Below, one piece after another: positions 1 to 9,480 of a stretch of 64,000 nt of DNA. This DNA is from Butyrivibrio sp. VCD2006. GTDB taxonomy: Bacteria; Bacillota; Clostridia; Lachnospirales; Lachnospiraceae. Position numbers and translations under genes: made by a program. The notes under the pieces were generated by a model. That model searched no databases, was not told the origin of the DNA, and saw only the letters and a list, made by a program, of their open reading frames with translations. The stretch spans positions 62,001 through 126,000 of the forward strand of contig NZ_AUIX01000017.1 of the NCBI RefSeq assembly GCF_000423925.1, in the 5' to 3' direction. Every line of letters begins with the position of its first letter. Positions within the stretch are counted from its first letter, which is position 1.

Positions 1-942
1 TTTACCAAAGAGGTACTTACTCATATGAGAGACCGCCTCTCCGACTATCAGGAGAAATATGGAGATCTTTATAACCTTGAGGCAACTCCTGCTGAATCAA
101 CAACCTATCGCTTTGCAAAGCACGATAAGGAACTCTATCCCGATATCATAACCGCAAATATGGACGAGACTCCTTATTACACCAATTCATCGCACCTGCC
201 TGTTGGCTACACAGAGGATATTTTCTCAGCTCTCGATATTCAGGATGAGCTTCAGACTCTGTATACCTCAGGAACAGTATTCCATGCATTCCTCGGTGAG
301 AAGCTTCCCGACTGGAAGGCAGCCGCTAATCTGGTGCGTAAAATTGCCCAGAATTACAGACTCCCTTACTATACAATGTCTCCTACCTACTCCGTATGTA
401 AGGAGCATGGATATCTTTCCGGAGAGCAGACTGTATGTCCAATCTGCGGAAAGAAGACCGAAGTTTACAGCCGTATTACAGGCTATTATCGACCTGTTGC
501 CAACTGGAACGACGGCAAGGCTCAGGAATACAAGGACAGAAAAGTATATGATATCGCTCACTCAACCTTGAAGCATGAAAAGATAAATACTCCTGTTTCC
601 TGCGAAGAAAACATACGTGCTCAGGATTCTCCTGCAACCGCTAAAACAGCTGCAGAGCTGGAAAATAACTTGATTGATATAAAAACAACCGATACTAAAT
701 CAGTACTTTTATTTAAGACAAAGACCTGCCCAAATTGTAAAATAGCAAGCTCTCTACTGGATAAAGCAGGAGTAAAATACGAACTGCTTGATGCCGGCGA
801 GAATGCTGAACTTGTTAAGGAACTTGGCATAATGCAGGCACCGACTCTTGCTATCCCTGAGGATGATGGTTACAGACTTTATCCCGGTGTTTCCGATATT
901 AAGGGATGGCTAAACGATATAAAACAAAATACAGCGGTATAA
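1..942 (+). CDS. nrdD: Anaerobic ribonucleoside-triphosphate reductase, C-terminal part, with fused thioredoxin-like domain
   Basis: The gene enters from the left edge; the frame is open from base 1, so only the last 313 codons are here. The class III enzyme makes deoxyribonucleotides without oxygen using a glycyl radical. Seen: the zinc-ribbon cysteines (VCKEHG, then CPIC, around residues 135-155 of this fragment) and the glycyl-radical segment RITGYYRPV followed by WNDGKAQEYKDR. After this usual end, about 55 linker residues lead to a glutaredoxin/thioredoxin-like domain with a CPNC motif near residue 243 and a cis-proline in QAPT. The extra domain may re-reduce the enzyme; that role is inferred. 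The activase nrdG is not next to it. A hairpin terminator follows at 965. The family call is secure. Confidence 0.95.
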   Translation, partial: FTKEVLTHMRDRLSDYQEKYGDLYNLEATPAESTTYRFAKHDKELYPDIITANMDETPYYTNSSHLPVGYTEDIFSALDIQDELQTLYTSGTVFHAFLGEKLPDWKAAANLVRKIAQNYRLPYYTMSPTYSVCKEHGYLSGEQTVCPICGKKTEVYSRITGYYRPVANWNDGKAQEYKDRKVYDIAHSTLKHEKINTPVSCEENIRAQDSPATAKTAAELENNLIDIKTTDTKSVLLFKTKTCPNCKIASSLLDKAGVKYELLDAGENAELVKELGIMQAPTLAIPEDDGYRLYPGVSDIKGWLNDIKQNTAV

Positions 943-964
943 TCTATATACCTCCTTCAGAACG

Positions 965-994
965 AAGAGCCGCATGTCGGCTCTTTGTTTTTTT
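965..994 (+). terminator. Rho-independent terminator of nrdD
   Basis: Inverted repeat AAGAGCCG/CGGCTCTT with a five-base loop, followed by a T-rich run. It lies 22 bases after the nrdD stop. Confidence 0.9.
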
Positions 995-1097
995 GTTAAA
1001 AAGTGCATTTTGAGGGCCATTTTTCCATATAACATTAGACAAGTTCTGCATTCTCGGTTATTATTGTATGAAAGAGTTTTTATGGAGGAAGCAAAAA

Positions 1098-1610
1098 ATG
1101 GGGAAAAAATCCATCAAGGAAAACAAGAATATATACTTTGAGAGCCGCGAAGAGGCAGGTCTTACAAGAGCACAGGCCAGTGAACGTATAGGCTTTATAA
1201 GTGAGAGCCGTCTTGAGAAGATCGAGACCGAGAAGACAGCAATTCAGCCTGAAGATGTTGTAGCAATGGCTGAAGCTTACAAAAAGCCTGAGCTTTGCAA
1301 CTTTTACTGCACACATGAGTGTAGGATAGGTCAGGATTCCGTTCCTGTTGCAAAAGAATCCACTTTGTCCGAAATAGTTCTTGCTATGCTCTCTTCTCTT
1401 AATTCACTTGATGAGCAGAGGAACAGACTTATCGATATCACAGCTGATGGCATCATATCCGATGATGAACTGCCTGATTTTGTAAACATACAGAAGCAGT
1501 TGTCTCAGATTGATCAGACAGTTGAGTCTCTGAAAATTTGGATGGCTAATACCGTGGCTAATGGTCAGATCAACAAAGAGAAGCTGGATGCGCTTTTAGC
1601 TAAGAAATAA
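1098..1610 (+). CDS. XRE-type helix-turn-helix regulator with C-terminal helical domain
   Basis: A protein of 170 residues. Residues about 15-65 read as an XRE/Cro helix-turn-helix (AGLTRAQASERIG, then SRLEKIE). Directly after it comes a cysteine triad, CNFYCTHEC, followed by RIG, which could bind a metal or a cluster; that is inference. The rest is a predicted helical region without a known motif. I chose the ATG at 1098 because GGAGGA sits eight bases upstream; an in-frame ATG at 1068 has no such site. The gene stands alone between nrdD and pepF and ends at a bidirectional terminator. Its targets are unknown. Confidence 0.8.
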   Translation: MGKKSIKENKNIYFESREEAGLTRAQASERIGFISESRLEKIETEKTAIQPEDVVAMAEAYKKPELCNFYCTHECRIGQDSVPVAKESTLSEIVLAMLSSLNSLDEQRNRLIDITADGIISDDELPDFVNIQKQLSQIDQTVESLKIWMANTVANGQINKEKLDALLAKK

Positions 1611-1638
1611 TGGATAATTCCACCTTTAAGGGTATAAA

Positions 1639-1675
1639 AATAGCATGTGTTGAATAACACATGCTATTTTAATTT
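1639..1675. terminator. Bidirectional terminator between XRE gene and pepF
   Basis: A perfect 13-base inverted repeat beginning AATAGCATGTGTT around a GAAT loop, with T-rich flanks on both strands. It serves the plus-strand regulator and the minus-strand peptidase. Confidence 0.9.
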
Positions 1676-1685
1676 TAAATCATTA

Positions 1686-3362
1686 TTAAATTTGAGCCTT
1701 ATCCTGCATGTTTACTGCAAGTTCAGCGATTGTACCATCTCTGAAGGGACTCTTAAGTCCTACCTCATCAAGCATATCCTCATAGAACTTACTTGCTGAT
1801 ATCTTACAAAGCTCAAGATAGTGGTTCCATGCATCCTTGTAATCCTTATCCATCCATACCTTGAATTGCATTGCTATTACACTTGCAAGTACATAATCAA
1901 TGTAATAGAAAGGTGACCAGAAAATATGCCCCTGCTTCTGCCAGAAGCCCCCCTCTGCGAAGAACGGATCTCCATCAAAATCGAGCCAGGGTCTGTAAGT
2001 CTTTTCAAGATCCTTCCATACCTGTTTTCTCTCAGCAGGTGTCATTTCAGGTTTCTCATACACGATGTGCTGATATTCATCAACCATACATCCATAAGGA
2101 ATGAAAGTAATTGAATCTCTAAGGTGCATCTTGAAGTAATCATCTGCTCTATCGCCAAAGAACTTATCCATCCAGCCATATGTGAAATATTCCATGGACA
2201 TTGAATGGATCTCTGCAGTCTCCATGGTAATGTCATTATGCTCGATAATCTCTTCATTTCTTGTAACATAGCCCTGGAATGCATGTCCGCACTCGTGAGT
2301 AACTACATCTACATCGCCTGCTGTTCCATTAAAATTCGCGAAAATGAACGGCACTTTGTACTTCGGAAGGAAGTTCATATATCCTCCCTGCTTCTTATTC
2401 TTTCTGCCAAGAACATCAAAGAGCTCATTTTCAATCATGACATCGATAAACTCTGCTGTCTCGGGTGACAGGGCTCTGTACATCTCCTGTCCGGCCTTCA
2501 TGATTTCCTCGGGAGTTCCTATCGGTGCAGGGTTTCCATTCTTAAAGTAGACCTCATTATCAAAGTACTTAAGCTCATCGAGGCCTAAGTCCTCTCGTCG
2601 AGCCTCCTGAATCTTGCAAACAAGCGGAACAAACGACTCCTTAACCTGCTTTCTGAAATTCTCAACCTGAGGTCTTCTGTATGAATTTCTCATCATACGA
2701 TTGTAGCCAAGCTCGATATAGTTCTCATAACCAAGCTCTTTTGCCTGTTGTGTCCTGTTTTTAACCAGTTTATCGTAGATATCGTCAATTTCATCGGTAA
2801 CTGACATAAAGTAGTCTGAAAGAGCCTTCCATGCAGCTTTTCTATCATCTCTGTCGTTACCTGTAAGGAACTTTCTAAGGAGTGAAATATTGTACTCTTC
2901 TCCCTTGAAAGGAATCCTTGCAGAAGCAATTATCTTGTCATACTTATTGATAAGTGCGTTCTCTTCCTGCATAAGAGGGAGGATTTTCTCATCAATTGAA
3001 GCAAAATCCAGCTCCATATTCTTGAATGCTACCTTGCCGATTTTCTCTTCAAGGTAATCTCTATAAGGAGAGTTGTAGATCACTTTCTTATAATCATTCT
3101 TATACTGGGAAATCACAGGCCCTATCTCATCAATATACTCCTGCTCTTTCGCGTAAAATGGCTCTTTTGTGTCTACATCATGACGAAAACTTCCAATGAT
3201 CATCATTGTCTGTACTTCACCTATAAAATCATAGTAGCTTTTATGGAGCTCAAACTGCTCTTCTCCGCTCTTAGCATTTTTACTGTCAGTGATCAACTTT
3301 TCAAAAAAAGCCTTCACTTCATCCATATCCACATGCTTATATGGCATTTCTGAAAATTTCAT
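1686..3362 (-). CDS. pepF: M3 family oligoendopeptidase F-like metallopeptidase
   Basis: A protein of 558 residues that should cleave short peptides in the cytoplasm, helping to recycle peptides from protein turnover or uptake. Seen: the zinc motif HECGH at about residues 356-360 within VVTHECGHAFQGY, and the downstream glutamate in ETAEIHSMSMEYFT that supplies the third zinc ligand in this family. There is no signal peptide. Length and motif match the PepF/M3B group of Firmicutes. The start codon ATG at 3362 begins MKFSEMPYKHVDMDEV, typical for this group. The gene is monocistronic, ending in the shared terminator at 1639. Confidence 0.95.
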   Translation of the reverse strand: MKFSEMPYKHVDMDEVKAFFEKLITDSKNAKSGEEQFELHKSYYDFIGEVQTMMIIGSFRHDVDTKEPFYAKEQEYIDEIGPVISQYKNDYKKVIYNSPYRDYLEEKIGKVAFKNMELDFASIDEKILPLMQEENALINKYDKIIASARIPFKGEEYNISLLRKFLTGNDRDDRKAAWKALSDYFMSVTDEIDDIYDKLVKNRTQQAKELGYENYIELGYNRMMRNSYRRPQVENFRKQVKESFVPLVCKIQEARREDLGLDELKYFDNEVYFKNGNPAPIGTPEEIMKAGQEMYRALSPETAEFIDVMIENELFDVLGRKNKKQGGYMNFLPKYKVPFIFANFNGTAGDVDVVTHECGHAFQGYVTRNEEIIEHNDITMETAEIHSMSMEYFTYGWMDKFFGDRADDYFKMHLRDSITFIPYGCMVDEYQHIVYEKPEMTPAERKQVWKDLEKTYRPWLDFDGDPFFAEGGFWQKQGHIFWSPFYYIDYVLASVIAMQFKVWMDKDYKDAWNHYLELCKISASKFYEDMLDEVGLKSPFRDGTIAELAVNMQDKAQI

Positions 3363-3633
3363 GTAGTTTTCCTCTACTTTCTACTAAAATACTGCTCTTC
3401 GATTATATTCTTACAAATGATTTTTGACAAGAAATTTTTAATTGAGTGCAATTTGATATTTTGATGTATTGATGTAATGAAGTGATGTTATAGTGATGTT
3501 TTTTATAAAATTTAGTTAATAAATTGCATAATATTTAATAAACTTTTCATTATTACCCCCAGTAAACACCTTTATAATGTTAATAACAGGATTAATTTGT
3601 TCATATCTAATCAGACAGAAAGGATGATTATCT
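3363..3633. promoter_or_regulatory. Divergent intergenic region with four TGATGT repeats
   Basis: The region separates the pepF and binding-protein starts. Four direct TGATGT copies lie at 3462, 3470, 3483 and 3493. The first two form TGATGTATTGATGTAA, the exact reverse complement of a 16-base motif at 10107 in the AT-rich partition region. A TTGACA hexamer lies at 3424, without a convincing -10 box at the right distance. A typical AGAAAGGA ribosome site precedes the ATG at 3634. Confidence 0.5.
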
Positions 3634-4929
3634 ATGGCTATCAAAAAGTTTATTTCCGTAATAACAGCCCTTTCGATGATAATTTTAGCTGCAGGTTGCG
3701 GTAAAACCGCTGAGGAAACATCAGAGGCTGTTGATCCGGGTTCATTAACTGTCTTAAATACAAAAAGTGAGGTCGCAAGCCAGATTGAAGCACTCGCCAA
3801 GCAATATACAAACGAAACCGGAATTCCTGTGACTATTGTGAATGTACCCGCAGGTGTCGATGCGCAGGCCACTCTTAAGGGCTATTATCTTTCAGACCAG
3901 ATGCCTGATATCATCGCATGTGAAGCCTCCGGATTTGGCAACTGGGATGGTCTTCTCGTAGATCTTAGCGATCAGGCATGGGTAAATCGCACTGATGCTG
4001 AATATACCGACAGTACCTATGGTGTTTTGGGCTTCCCCTATACAACAGAGGCCATAGGTCTTGCCTACAACGCAAATATCCTGTTGGCATGCGGAATAGA
4101 TCCCTCTTCGATAACAAATCCCGAAGCCCTTCAAAGCGCCTTCGAAACTATCGATTCAAAGAAATCGGAGCTAGGGCTTACTGCCGTTATCGGTTATTGC
4201 GCTGAGCCAAATGATGTAGGCTGGTCAGCCGGAAACCACATTTTCGGTACTTACATTGATTCAGGCCTCTCGAGAACCGATACCACCTATATAGACCTTC
4301 TAAATGACGGCGGAAAGCTGGATGATGAGCGCTTCTCGGCTTTTGCTGATATGATCGGTCTATTCAATCAGTATTCAGACCCCGCTGTCCTGACTGAAAG
4401 CGTCTATAACGATCAGGTTGCTAATTTCGCCGCCGGTAAATATGCTTTTGTCACACAGGGTTCCTGGATCGGCGCAACCATGACAGGTGATTCTGCAGCA
4501 GATTACGCAGCTGCCGGCAATTTTGAAGTAGGAATGCTACCCTACTGTTTTATGTCAGGACAGGACACTATCCTTACCAGTGCACCTTCCTGGTGGGCAA
4601 TACCAAAAGAAGCCAATGTAGAAACTGCCAAGGCCTTCCTTGAATGGTGTTCAGAGGACTCGGGCCAGAAGATATTAGTCGAAGATGCAGGCTTTATCAG
4701 CCCTTTTACAGACTGCAAATATGTGGCCTCGGATCCTTTTGCAAAGGTTATTTCAAGCTATATTTCATCAGGAAAGACATCCAGCTGGCACTGGATGGAC
4801 ATGCCTGCAGGCCTGGGGCAGAATGGCCTTTCATTTGCATTTTATAAATTTGCAACCGGAGAGCTGGATAAAGAAGGCTTCATTAACGAAGTCAAATCCA
4901 TCACTTCCGAATGGTATTCAAAGCTGTAA
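3634..4929 (+). CDS. Extracellular sugar-binding lipoprotein (CUT1 type), orphan
   Basis: A protein of 431 residues. The N-terminus has a signal peptide and lipobox LAAGC (cysteine near residue 22), so it should be a surface lipoprotein. The mature part has the layout of family 1 sugar-binding proteins, including TVLNTKSEVASQIEALAKQY near the start and APSWWAIPKEA later. No permease or ATPase lies beside it. Instead a chemotaxis receptor begins 12 bases after its stop, with AAGGAGG at the junction, so the two are almost surely one operon. This suggests a role in chemosensing, alone or with a transporter encoded elsewhere. The ligand is unknown. Confidence 0.85.
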   Translation: MAIKKFISVITALSMIILAAGCGKTAEETSEAVDPGSLTVLNTKSEVASQIEALAKQYTNETGIPVTIVNVPAGVDAQATLKGYYLSDQMPDIIACEASGFGNWDGLLVDLSDQAWVNRTDAEYTDSTYGVLGFPYTTEAIGLAYNANILLACGIDPSSITNPEALQSAFETIDSKKSELGLTAVIGYCAEPNDVGWSAGNHIFGTYIDSGLSRTDTTYIDLLNDGGKLDDERFSAFADMIGLFNQYSDPAVLTESVYNDQVANFAAGKYAFVTQGSWIGATMTGDSAADYAAAGNFEVGMLPYCFMSGQDTILTSAPSWWAIPKEANVETAKAFLEWCSEDSGQKILVEDAGFISPFTDCKYVASDPFAKVISSYISSGKTSSWHWMDMPAGLGQNGLSFAFYKFATGELDKEGFINEVKSITSEWYSKL

Positions 4930-4941
4930 GGAGGTGTAAAA

Positions 4942-6729
4942 ATGTCAAATAACACGCGTAATGATAATTTAAATGTGACTAATATAAGCGTTAAGAAGAA
5001 AGATTCAATCCTGTTTCAACTTATGCTTCTTAATTTGCTTATGCTGATTTCCTTTATCATTGTAATGAATCTGGTCATGAGTTCCATGAAGCGTTCAACC
5101 AATACCAGTATTGATATGTTTGGTTCAATGATGACGCTTACAGAGCATGAAGCATCCCTTAAAAATGATGTCATGTCTCTATACGATCAGACTACCGGTT
5201 ATATCGCAGCAGATGCCGCTGAGACGAAGGAAGCACTCCTTCCTCAGATAAATGCCGTAAGGTCCACCATTAAGGCCGATATACAGGCTTTAAATGATGA
5301 TTTCGCATCTGTTAATGACGAAGAGGCAACAGCACAATTACAGGAGATATCTGAACAGTATCAGAGATTATCAAATCTGATAGATTCTGCCATAGCAAAG
5401 TGCGATGCAGAAGACCAGGAAACAGCTTACAATATCCTTTTTGATAAGGCCGAAATTCAAAAGATTGCTATTTTCCACTCAACTAAAGCCTTAGACAATG
5501 CCATTACTGCCCAGTCAAATGCAACCACAGACACAATGAATGCACTCCTGGCTTCCGGCCGAATAATTGCACTGCTCGGCATGGCTGCTACACTTGTACT
5601 GATCATAATAAACTTCTTCATTAGCTATAAAAACATCGTTAGGAAGATTCGCTCCATAAGCGATGAGGTCAACACAATTATCACCAATATTGAGAACGGG
5701 AACGGTGATCTCACCTCCAGAATACAGACAAAAACGAAGTCAGAACTTTTATTCATAACAACCGGTATCAATCATTTTATCGAGACTTTGCAAGGAATCA
5801 TGCGAGATGTAAGAAATGGTTCACAGGTTCTTACTTCCTCAGCGGAAGAGGTTGCTTCTCAGCTTCAGATAGCTGATGATAACGTCACAAATTCTTCTGC
5901 AGCACTTGAGCAACTATCAGCAAATATGGAGACACTTGCTGATACCGTAGCCTCAATCAATAATAAAGTAGCCGATGTTGAGGATGCCACAAAAGCCATA
6001 ACCGACGAAGCTGCAAACGGTACAGCTACCGCCTCAGCTATAAAGGATGAAGCTAATATTCTCAAATCCCGTGTTACAACCAAGAAAAACGAGGCCGGGC
6101 AAAAAATGTCAGTGCTCTCCGAAACTCTTTCAAAATCCGTTAAGGATTCTGAGAAGGTAGGTCAGATAAGCGAACTCACCAATACAATCCTTGATATTGC
6201 TTCGCAGACCAATCTTCTCGCTCTAAATGCTTCAATTGAGGCAGCCAGAGCCGGCGAGGCAGGAAAAGGCTTCTCTGTAGTAGCAACCGAGATCAACGCA
6301 CTTGCCGATAACAGTCGTCAGACTGCTGCAAATATCCAGGTTATAAGTAACGAGGTTACAGATGCAGTAAATGACCTCGCTAAAAACGCTCAGGATGCCC
6401 TGGATTTCATTAATGGCACCGTTCTTAATGATTATGACGAGTTTGTTGAAACAGGGGCCAAATACGAGCATACAGCTGATATTATGGATGATATGCTAAC
6501 CTCATTTACACACAAGGCTGATAATCTGAATGAGATCATGACAGAAATGGCTGAATCCATACAAATGATCACCGCTTCAATAAAAGAAAGCTCCACGGCA
6601 ATAAGCCTGTCAGCCGAGAGTTCTACTGAAATCGTTGGTGGTATTAAAAAGATATCGCTTGCTATAAATCAGAACAACGATGTTACTGAACAACTGAATG
6701 AAACGACAGAAAAGTTCAAATCTCTCTGA
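4942..6729 (+). CDS. Methyl-accepting chemotaxis protein
   Basis: A transmembrane chemoreceptor of 595 residues. Seen: a membrane helix near residues 25-50, an outside sensor region of about 155 residues that is mostly helical (four-helix-bundle like), a second membrane helix near 205-228, a HAMP segment to about 280, and a long cytoplasmic coiled coil. The conserved signalling tip reads [19 protein letters not shown] and continues into [10 protein letters not shown]. It would signal through CheA/CheW encoded elsewhere. Its partner upstream is the orphan sugar-binding lipoprotein; a liganded binding protein docking on the sensor domain is the simplest model, as for Tar or Trg with maltose- or galactose-binding proteins. 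Confidence 0.95.
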   Translation: MSNNTRNDNLNVTNISVKKKDSILFQLMLLNLLMLISFIIVMNLVMSSMKRSTNTSIDMFGSMMTLTEHEASLKNDVMSLYDQTTGYIAADAAETKEALLPQINAVRSTIKADIQALNDDFASVNDEEATAQLQEISEQYQRLSNLIDSAIAKCDAEDQETAYNILFDKAEIQKIAIFHSTKALDNAITAQSNATTDTMNALLASGRIIALLGMAATLVLIIINFFISYKNIVRKIRSISDEVNTIITNIENGNGDLTSRIQTKTKSELLFITTGINHFIETLQGIMRDVRNGSQVLTSSAEEVASQLQIADDNVTNSSAALEQLSANMETLADTVASINNKVADVEDATKAITDEAANGTATASAIKDEANILKSRVTTKKNEAGQKMSVLSETLSKSVKDSEKVGQISELTNTILDIASQTNLLALNASIEAARAGEAGKGFSVVATEINALADNSRQTAANIQVISNEVTDAVNDLAKNAQDALDFINGTVLNDYDEFVETGAKYEHTADIMDDMLTSFTHKADNLNEIMTEMAESIQMITASIKESSTAISLSAESSTEIVGGIKKISLAINQNNDVTEQLNETTEKFKSL

Positions 6730-6754
6730 TAGTTATGTCTATGATTAATTATTT

Positions 6755-6790
6755 AGAGGCAGTGAATATTATACACATTCACCGCCTCTT
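6755..6790. terminator. Terminator between chemoreceptor gene and metF
   Basis: The inverted repeat AGAGGCAGTGAAT/ATTCACCGCCTCT with one mismatch is followed by TTTATT. It can end both convergent genes. Confidence 0.85.
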
Positions 6791-6819
6791 TATTGAATAA
6801 ATAACATACGCTACATTAT

Positions 6820-7686
6820 TTATCTTACTGCATCTATGAGGATTTTAGCCAAATCAGGCTTATTCATGATATAGAAGTGAATTCCATCCACTCCTCTCTT
6901 CTTTAGCTCCATAGCCTGTTTTATCGCATAATCAATGCCATATTTTCGCATTTCATCGGGATTGTCGCCATATTTTGAAATAATTGATGACAACTCCTCC
7001 GGAACAGTGGTTCCTGAAAGCGTAACTGTAGTTCCTAATTGTTTTGCACTCGTAATTGGCATTATTCCGGCCGATACGGGGGCTTTTACACCTAAGTCAT
7101 GTAATTTATCGACCAGACGATAAAAGTAGTCATTTTCGAAGAATAATTGCGAAATAAGGACATCACAACCCTTTTCAACCTTTATCTTTGTATTATTAAC
7201 ATCATCCTCTTCACTTTTTGCTTCAGGATGCATGTGGGGATAGCAGGCACCAAGAAGGGTAAAATCCATACCTTTTCCCTTAATAAACTCTGCCATATCG
7301 CTTGCATGAAGAAAATCTCTTGTAGCAAACTGCTCATCAGTCATAAGTCTGGGCCTGTCACCTCTTAAAACAAGGATATTCTCTATGCCGATCTCCTTGA
7401 ATCTGTTAAGACCTTCCTCCAATTTTTCCTTACTGAATCCGACGCTTGTAATATGAGAAACAACCTCTAATCCGGCCTTATTTTTGGCATAATCAGCGAT
7501 TTCAACTGCCTTTCCGGCATTTGATCCGCCAGCTCCATAGGTAACGCTGACAAAATCAGGCTTTATCTCTGAAAGCTGCTCCAATTTTGTATATATATTA
7601 CTGAATTCATCTTCTTTTTTAGGCGGATAAATTTCGCAAGATAATACGGTTTTACCTTTGTTATAAAGATCTTTTATACTTCCCAC
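6820..7686 (-). CDS. metF: 5,10-methylenetetrahydrofolate reductase
   Basis: A protein of 288 residues that reduces 5,10-methylene-tetrahydrofolate to 5-methyl-tetrahydrofolate for methionine synthesis. Seen: the family start with CEIYPPKKEDEF, the barrel segments PDFVSVTYGAGGS and ILVLRGDRP, and VLISQLFFENDYFY, all characteristic of MetF flavoproteins. Length matches bacterial MetF. Translation starts at GTG (7686), preceded by a strong GGAGGAGG. No methionine synthase is adjacent. No S-box or T-box leader is visible upstream. Confidence 0.95.
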   Translation of the reverse strand: MGSIKDLYNKGKTVLSCEIYPPKKEDEFSNIYTKLEQLSEIKPDFVSVTYGAGGSNAGKAVEIADYAKNKAGLEVVSHITSVGFSKEKLEEGLNRFKEIGIENILVLRGDRPRLMTDEQFATRDFLHASDMAEFIKGKGMDFTLLGACYPHMHPEAKSEEDDVNNTKIKVEKGCDVLISQLFFENDYFYRLVDKLHDLGVKAPVSAGIMPITSAKQLGTTVTLSGTTVPEELSSIISKYGDNPDEMRKYGIDYAIKQAMELKKRGVDGIHFYIMNKPDLAKILIDAVR

Positions 7687-8033
7687 TTTTTCCTCCTCCG
7701 TTTTTTAAAGTGTATTGTACCATACTAACCATAAGAAAAAGCAAGTCTAATCTTCCTAACAATGCTATAACAAATGTCTAATATAATTCTTTTACGAAAA
7801 TCCAAATACCTATTTACGTGAAAACTGCCGGGGGGCAGCCCGGCAGCTTTCTATATGGTTATCAAGCTTGCGATCCATCCTTTGATCACCGCAACGGTCC
7901 CTAAAAAAGGGCATAAAAAACCTGTTTCCATGTCGTTTCCCTTCCATGGAAACAGGTTGCTTTCCGTTGCTAATAAATATATCGGTGCATCTGTCAAAAA
8001 TATTAGTGCAATTAGATTGATTTATTTTATCAT
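7687..8033. other. Gene-free stretch with hairpins
   Basis: It holds the metF promoter side, a GC-rich hairpin CTGCCGGG/CCCGGCAG at 7825-7846 standing out in AT-rich sequence, and the cheY terminator at 7914-7958. A 60-codon open frame here is low quality and rejected. Confidence 0.6.
7914..7958 (-). terminator. Terminator of the cheY-like gene
   Basis: A perfect 14-base inverted repeat AACCTGTTTCCATG/CATGGAAACAGGTT, followed on the minus strand by a run of T. Confidence 0.85.
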
Positions 8034-8396
8034 TTAACCGATTGCCTTCTTAACAGCCTCAAGTACGCGGTCTGCCTGAAAAGGCTTAACAATAAAATCT
8101 TTTGCACCAGCCTGAATTGATTCAATAACCATTGCCTGCTGACCCATGGCGGAGCACATAATGCAACAAGCATTAGGATCCGCTGCCTTTATACCCTTTA
8201 GAGCACCAATACCATCAAGCTCCGGCATGGTAATATCAAGAGTTACAAGATCAGGCTTAAGTTCGTTATACTTGTCGATGGCGATTTTTCCATTTTCGGC
8301 CTCGCCAGCAATCTCATATCCACCCTTTGTCAGAATGTCTTTCAACATCATGCGCATAAAAGCGGCATCATCTGTAATAAGTACTCTCTTAGCCAT
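8034..8396 (-). CDS. cheY: CheY-like single-domain response regulator
   Basis: A protein of 120 residues consisting only of a receiver domain. Seen: the acidic pair D9-D10, phospho-acceptor D54 in LVTLDITMPELDG, and the conserved lysine K104 in FIVKPF. The sequence is of the CheY type with no output domain, so it should relay chemotaxis signals to the flagellar motor switch. GGAGG lies before the ATG at 8396. It lies about 1.3 kb from the chemoreceptor, on the other strand and not in its operon; no cheA, cheW or flagellar genes are here. Confidence 0.9.
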   Translation of the reverse strand: MAKRVLITDDAAFMRMMLKDILTKGGYEIAGEAENGKIAIDKYNELKPDLVTLDITMPELDGIGALKGIKAADPNACCIMCSAMGQQAMVIESIQAGAKDFIVKPFQADRVLEAVKKAIG

Positions 8397-8729
8397 TTCG
8401 AACCTCCATATTTTCTATTCCGGACTCTTAATTTGCGCTCCGGTATATCTCTCGAATTCATTTTCTATTTTATCATAAATCCATAAAAAAAAACCCTTAA
8501 TCGTCGCTCAAACAATTAAAAAATGATAAAATTTCGTTCCGTTTCGAAATAAATTCTAAAAAATTCATATATAACGACAGCATAACATCATTATATATTG
8601 ATGTATTCACCGCATAATATATCAAAAAATGGCTTTTTCACTTATTTTTTTCTTCTAAAATTATGTCTAATAATAATTTAGCTTTATTTAGAGCAGCATC
8701 TAATAGACTAAAGGCCAAATTTCTAAGAT
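8397..8729. other. AT-rich gene-free stretch
   Basis: No open frame is convincing. It holds the cheY ribosome site and upstream region, runs of A and T, and ACATCA at 8585 facing TGATGTATT at 8599, the same motif that is dense at 9.4-10.9 kb. Confidence 0.5.
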
Positions 8730-9077
8730 TTATTCTTCGATCTCCAACGATTTAATCTGTATTCCCTTTCCCTTTAATAATTTGCCTTTTCTTTCCCCAC
8801 ATTTAGGGCATCTATATCTGTTTTCTTTATCCGGATGGTACTTTTCTCCGCAGCCCTCACACTCAATTTCTACCTGAATCAGATTTGTTTCAAGCTCTGT
8901 ATCCCTTAAATCCGTGTCTTTAACTGCCTCAGGATAGTATTTATGCAGATAATAGGGCACAACTCCACTCATTTCACCTACATCTACAATAATTTTCTTT
9001 ACCTGTTTTATCTCATTTTTTTCAATTTCTTCCTGTACTGTATTAACAATATCGATAATATAGCTTAATTCATGCAT
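8730..9077 (-). CDS. hypA: Hydrogenase/urease nickel incorporation protein HypA
   Basis: A protein of 115 residues that delivers nickel during maturation of [NiFe]-hydrogenase. Seen: the N-terminal MHE nickel-binding motif (H2) and the zinc domain with cysteines C73, C76, C90 and C93 (CEGC and CPKC). Length is normal. AAGGAG lies 11 bases before the ATG. No other hyp or hydrogenase structural gene is in the window, so its partners are elsewhere. It is the last gene before the 1.8 kb AT-rich stretch. Confidence 0.92.
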   Translation of the reverse strand: MHELSYIIDIVNTVQEEIEKNEIKQVKKIIVDVGEMSGVVPYYLHKYYPEAVKDTDLRDTELETNLIQVEIECEGCGEKYHPDKENRYRCPKCGERKGKLLKGKGIQIKSLEIEE

Positions 9078-9480
9078 ATTAAAATAATCTCCTTAAATTG
9101 ATTATACAATATAAAAAATAATCCAATGACTAATCAAGTCAATGGATTCTTAATTAATTAAGTAATATTTTATATAATATCATTTGTATTTATTTTATTC
9201 CTTATAATTTCTGAATTATATAATCAATAACAATTGTAATAATATGTAATTGACTATTCTGGTCATAAAATACTTAATTTACTATTTAGCAAATTAATAT
9301 GTTTAGTTTTGCCGATATTTAGTGATTATTTTAATCAATAACATGCGCTATAATATAAATTGTATATTATATTCTGTAATATTATGTCAATTTATCTTAT
9401 TACATCAAATATCCAGATTAGTCTGAAATATAAATATTTTTACTGATTATTTAATGTTTTCATATCATAGCTGCGTTTTT

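Noticed and set aside
4942..8396. A full chemotaxis operon
   Set aside because: Only a receptor and a CheY-like protein are present, on opposite strands; cheA, cheW, cheB and cheR are absent.
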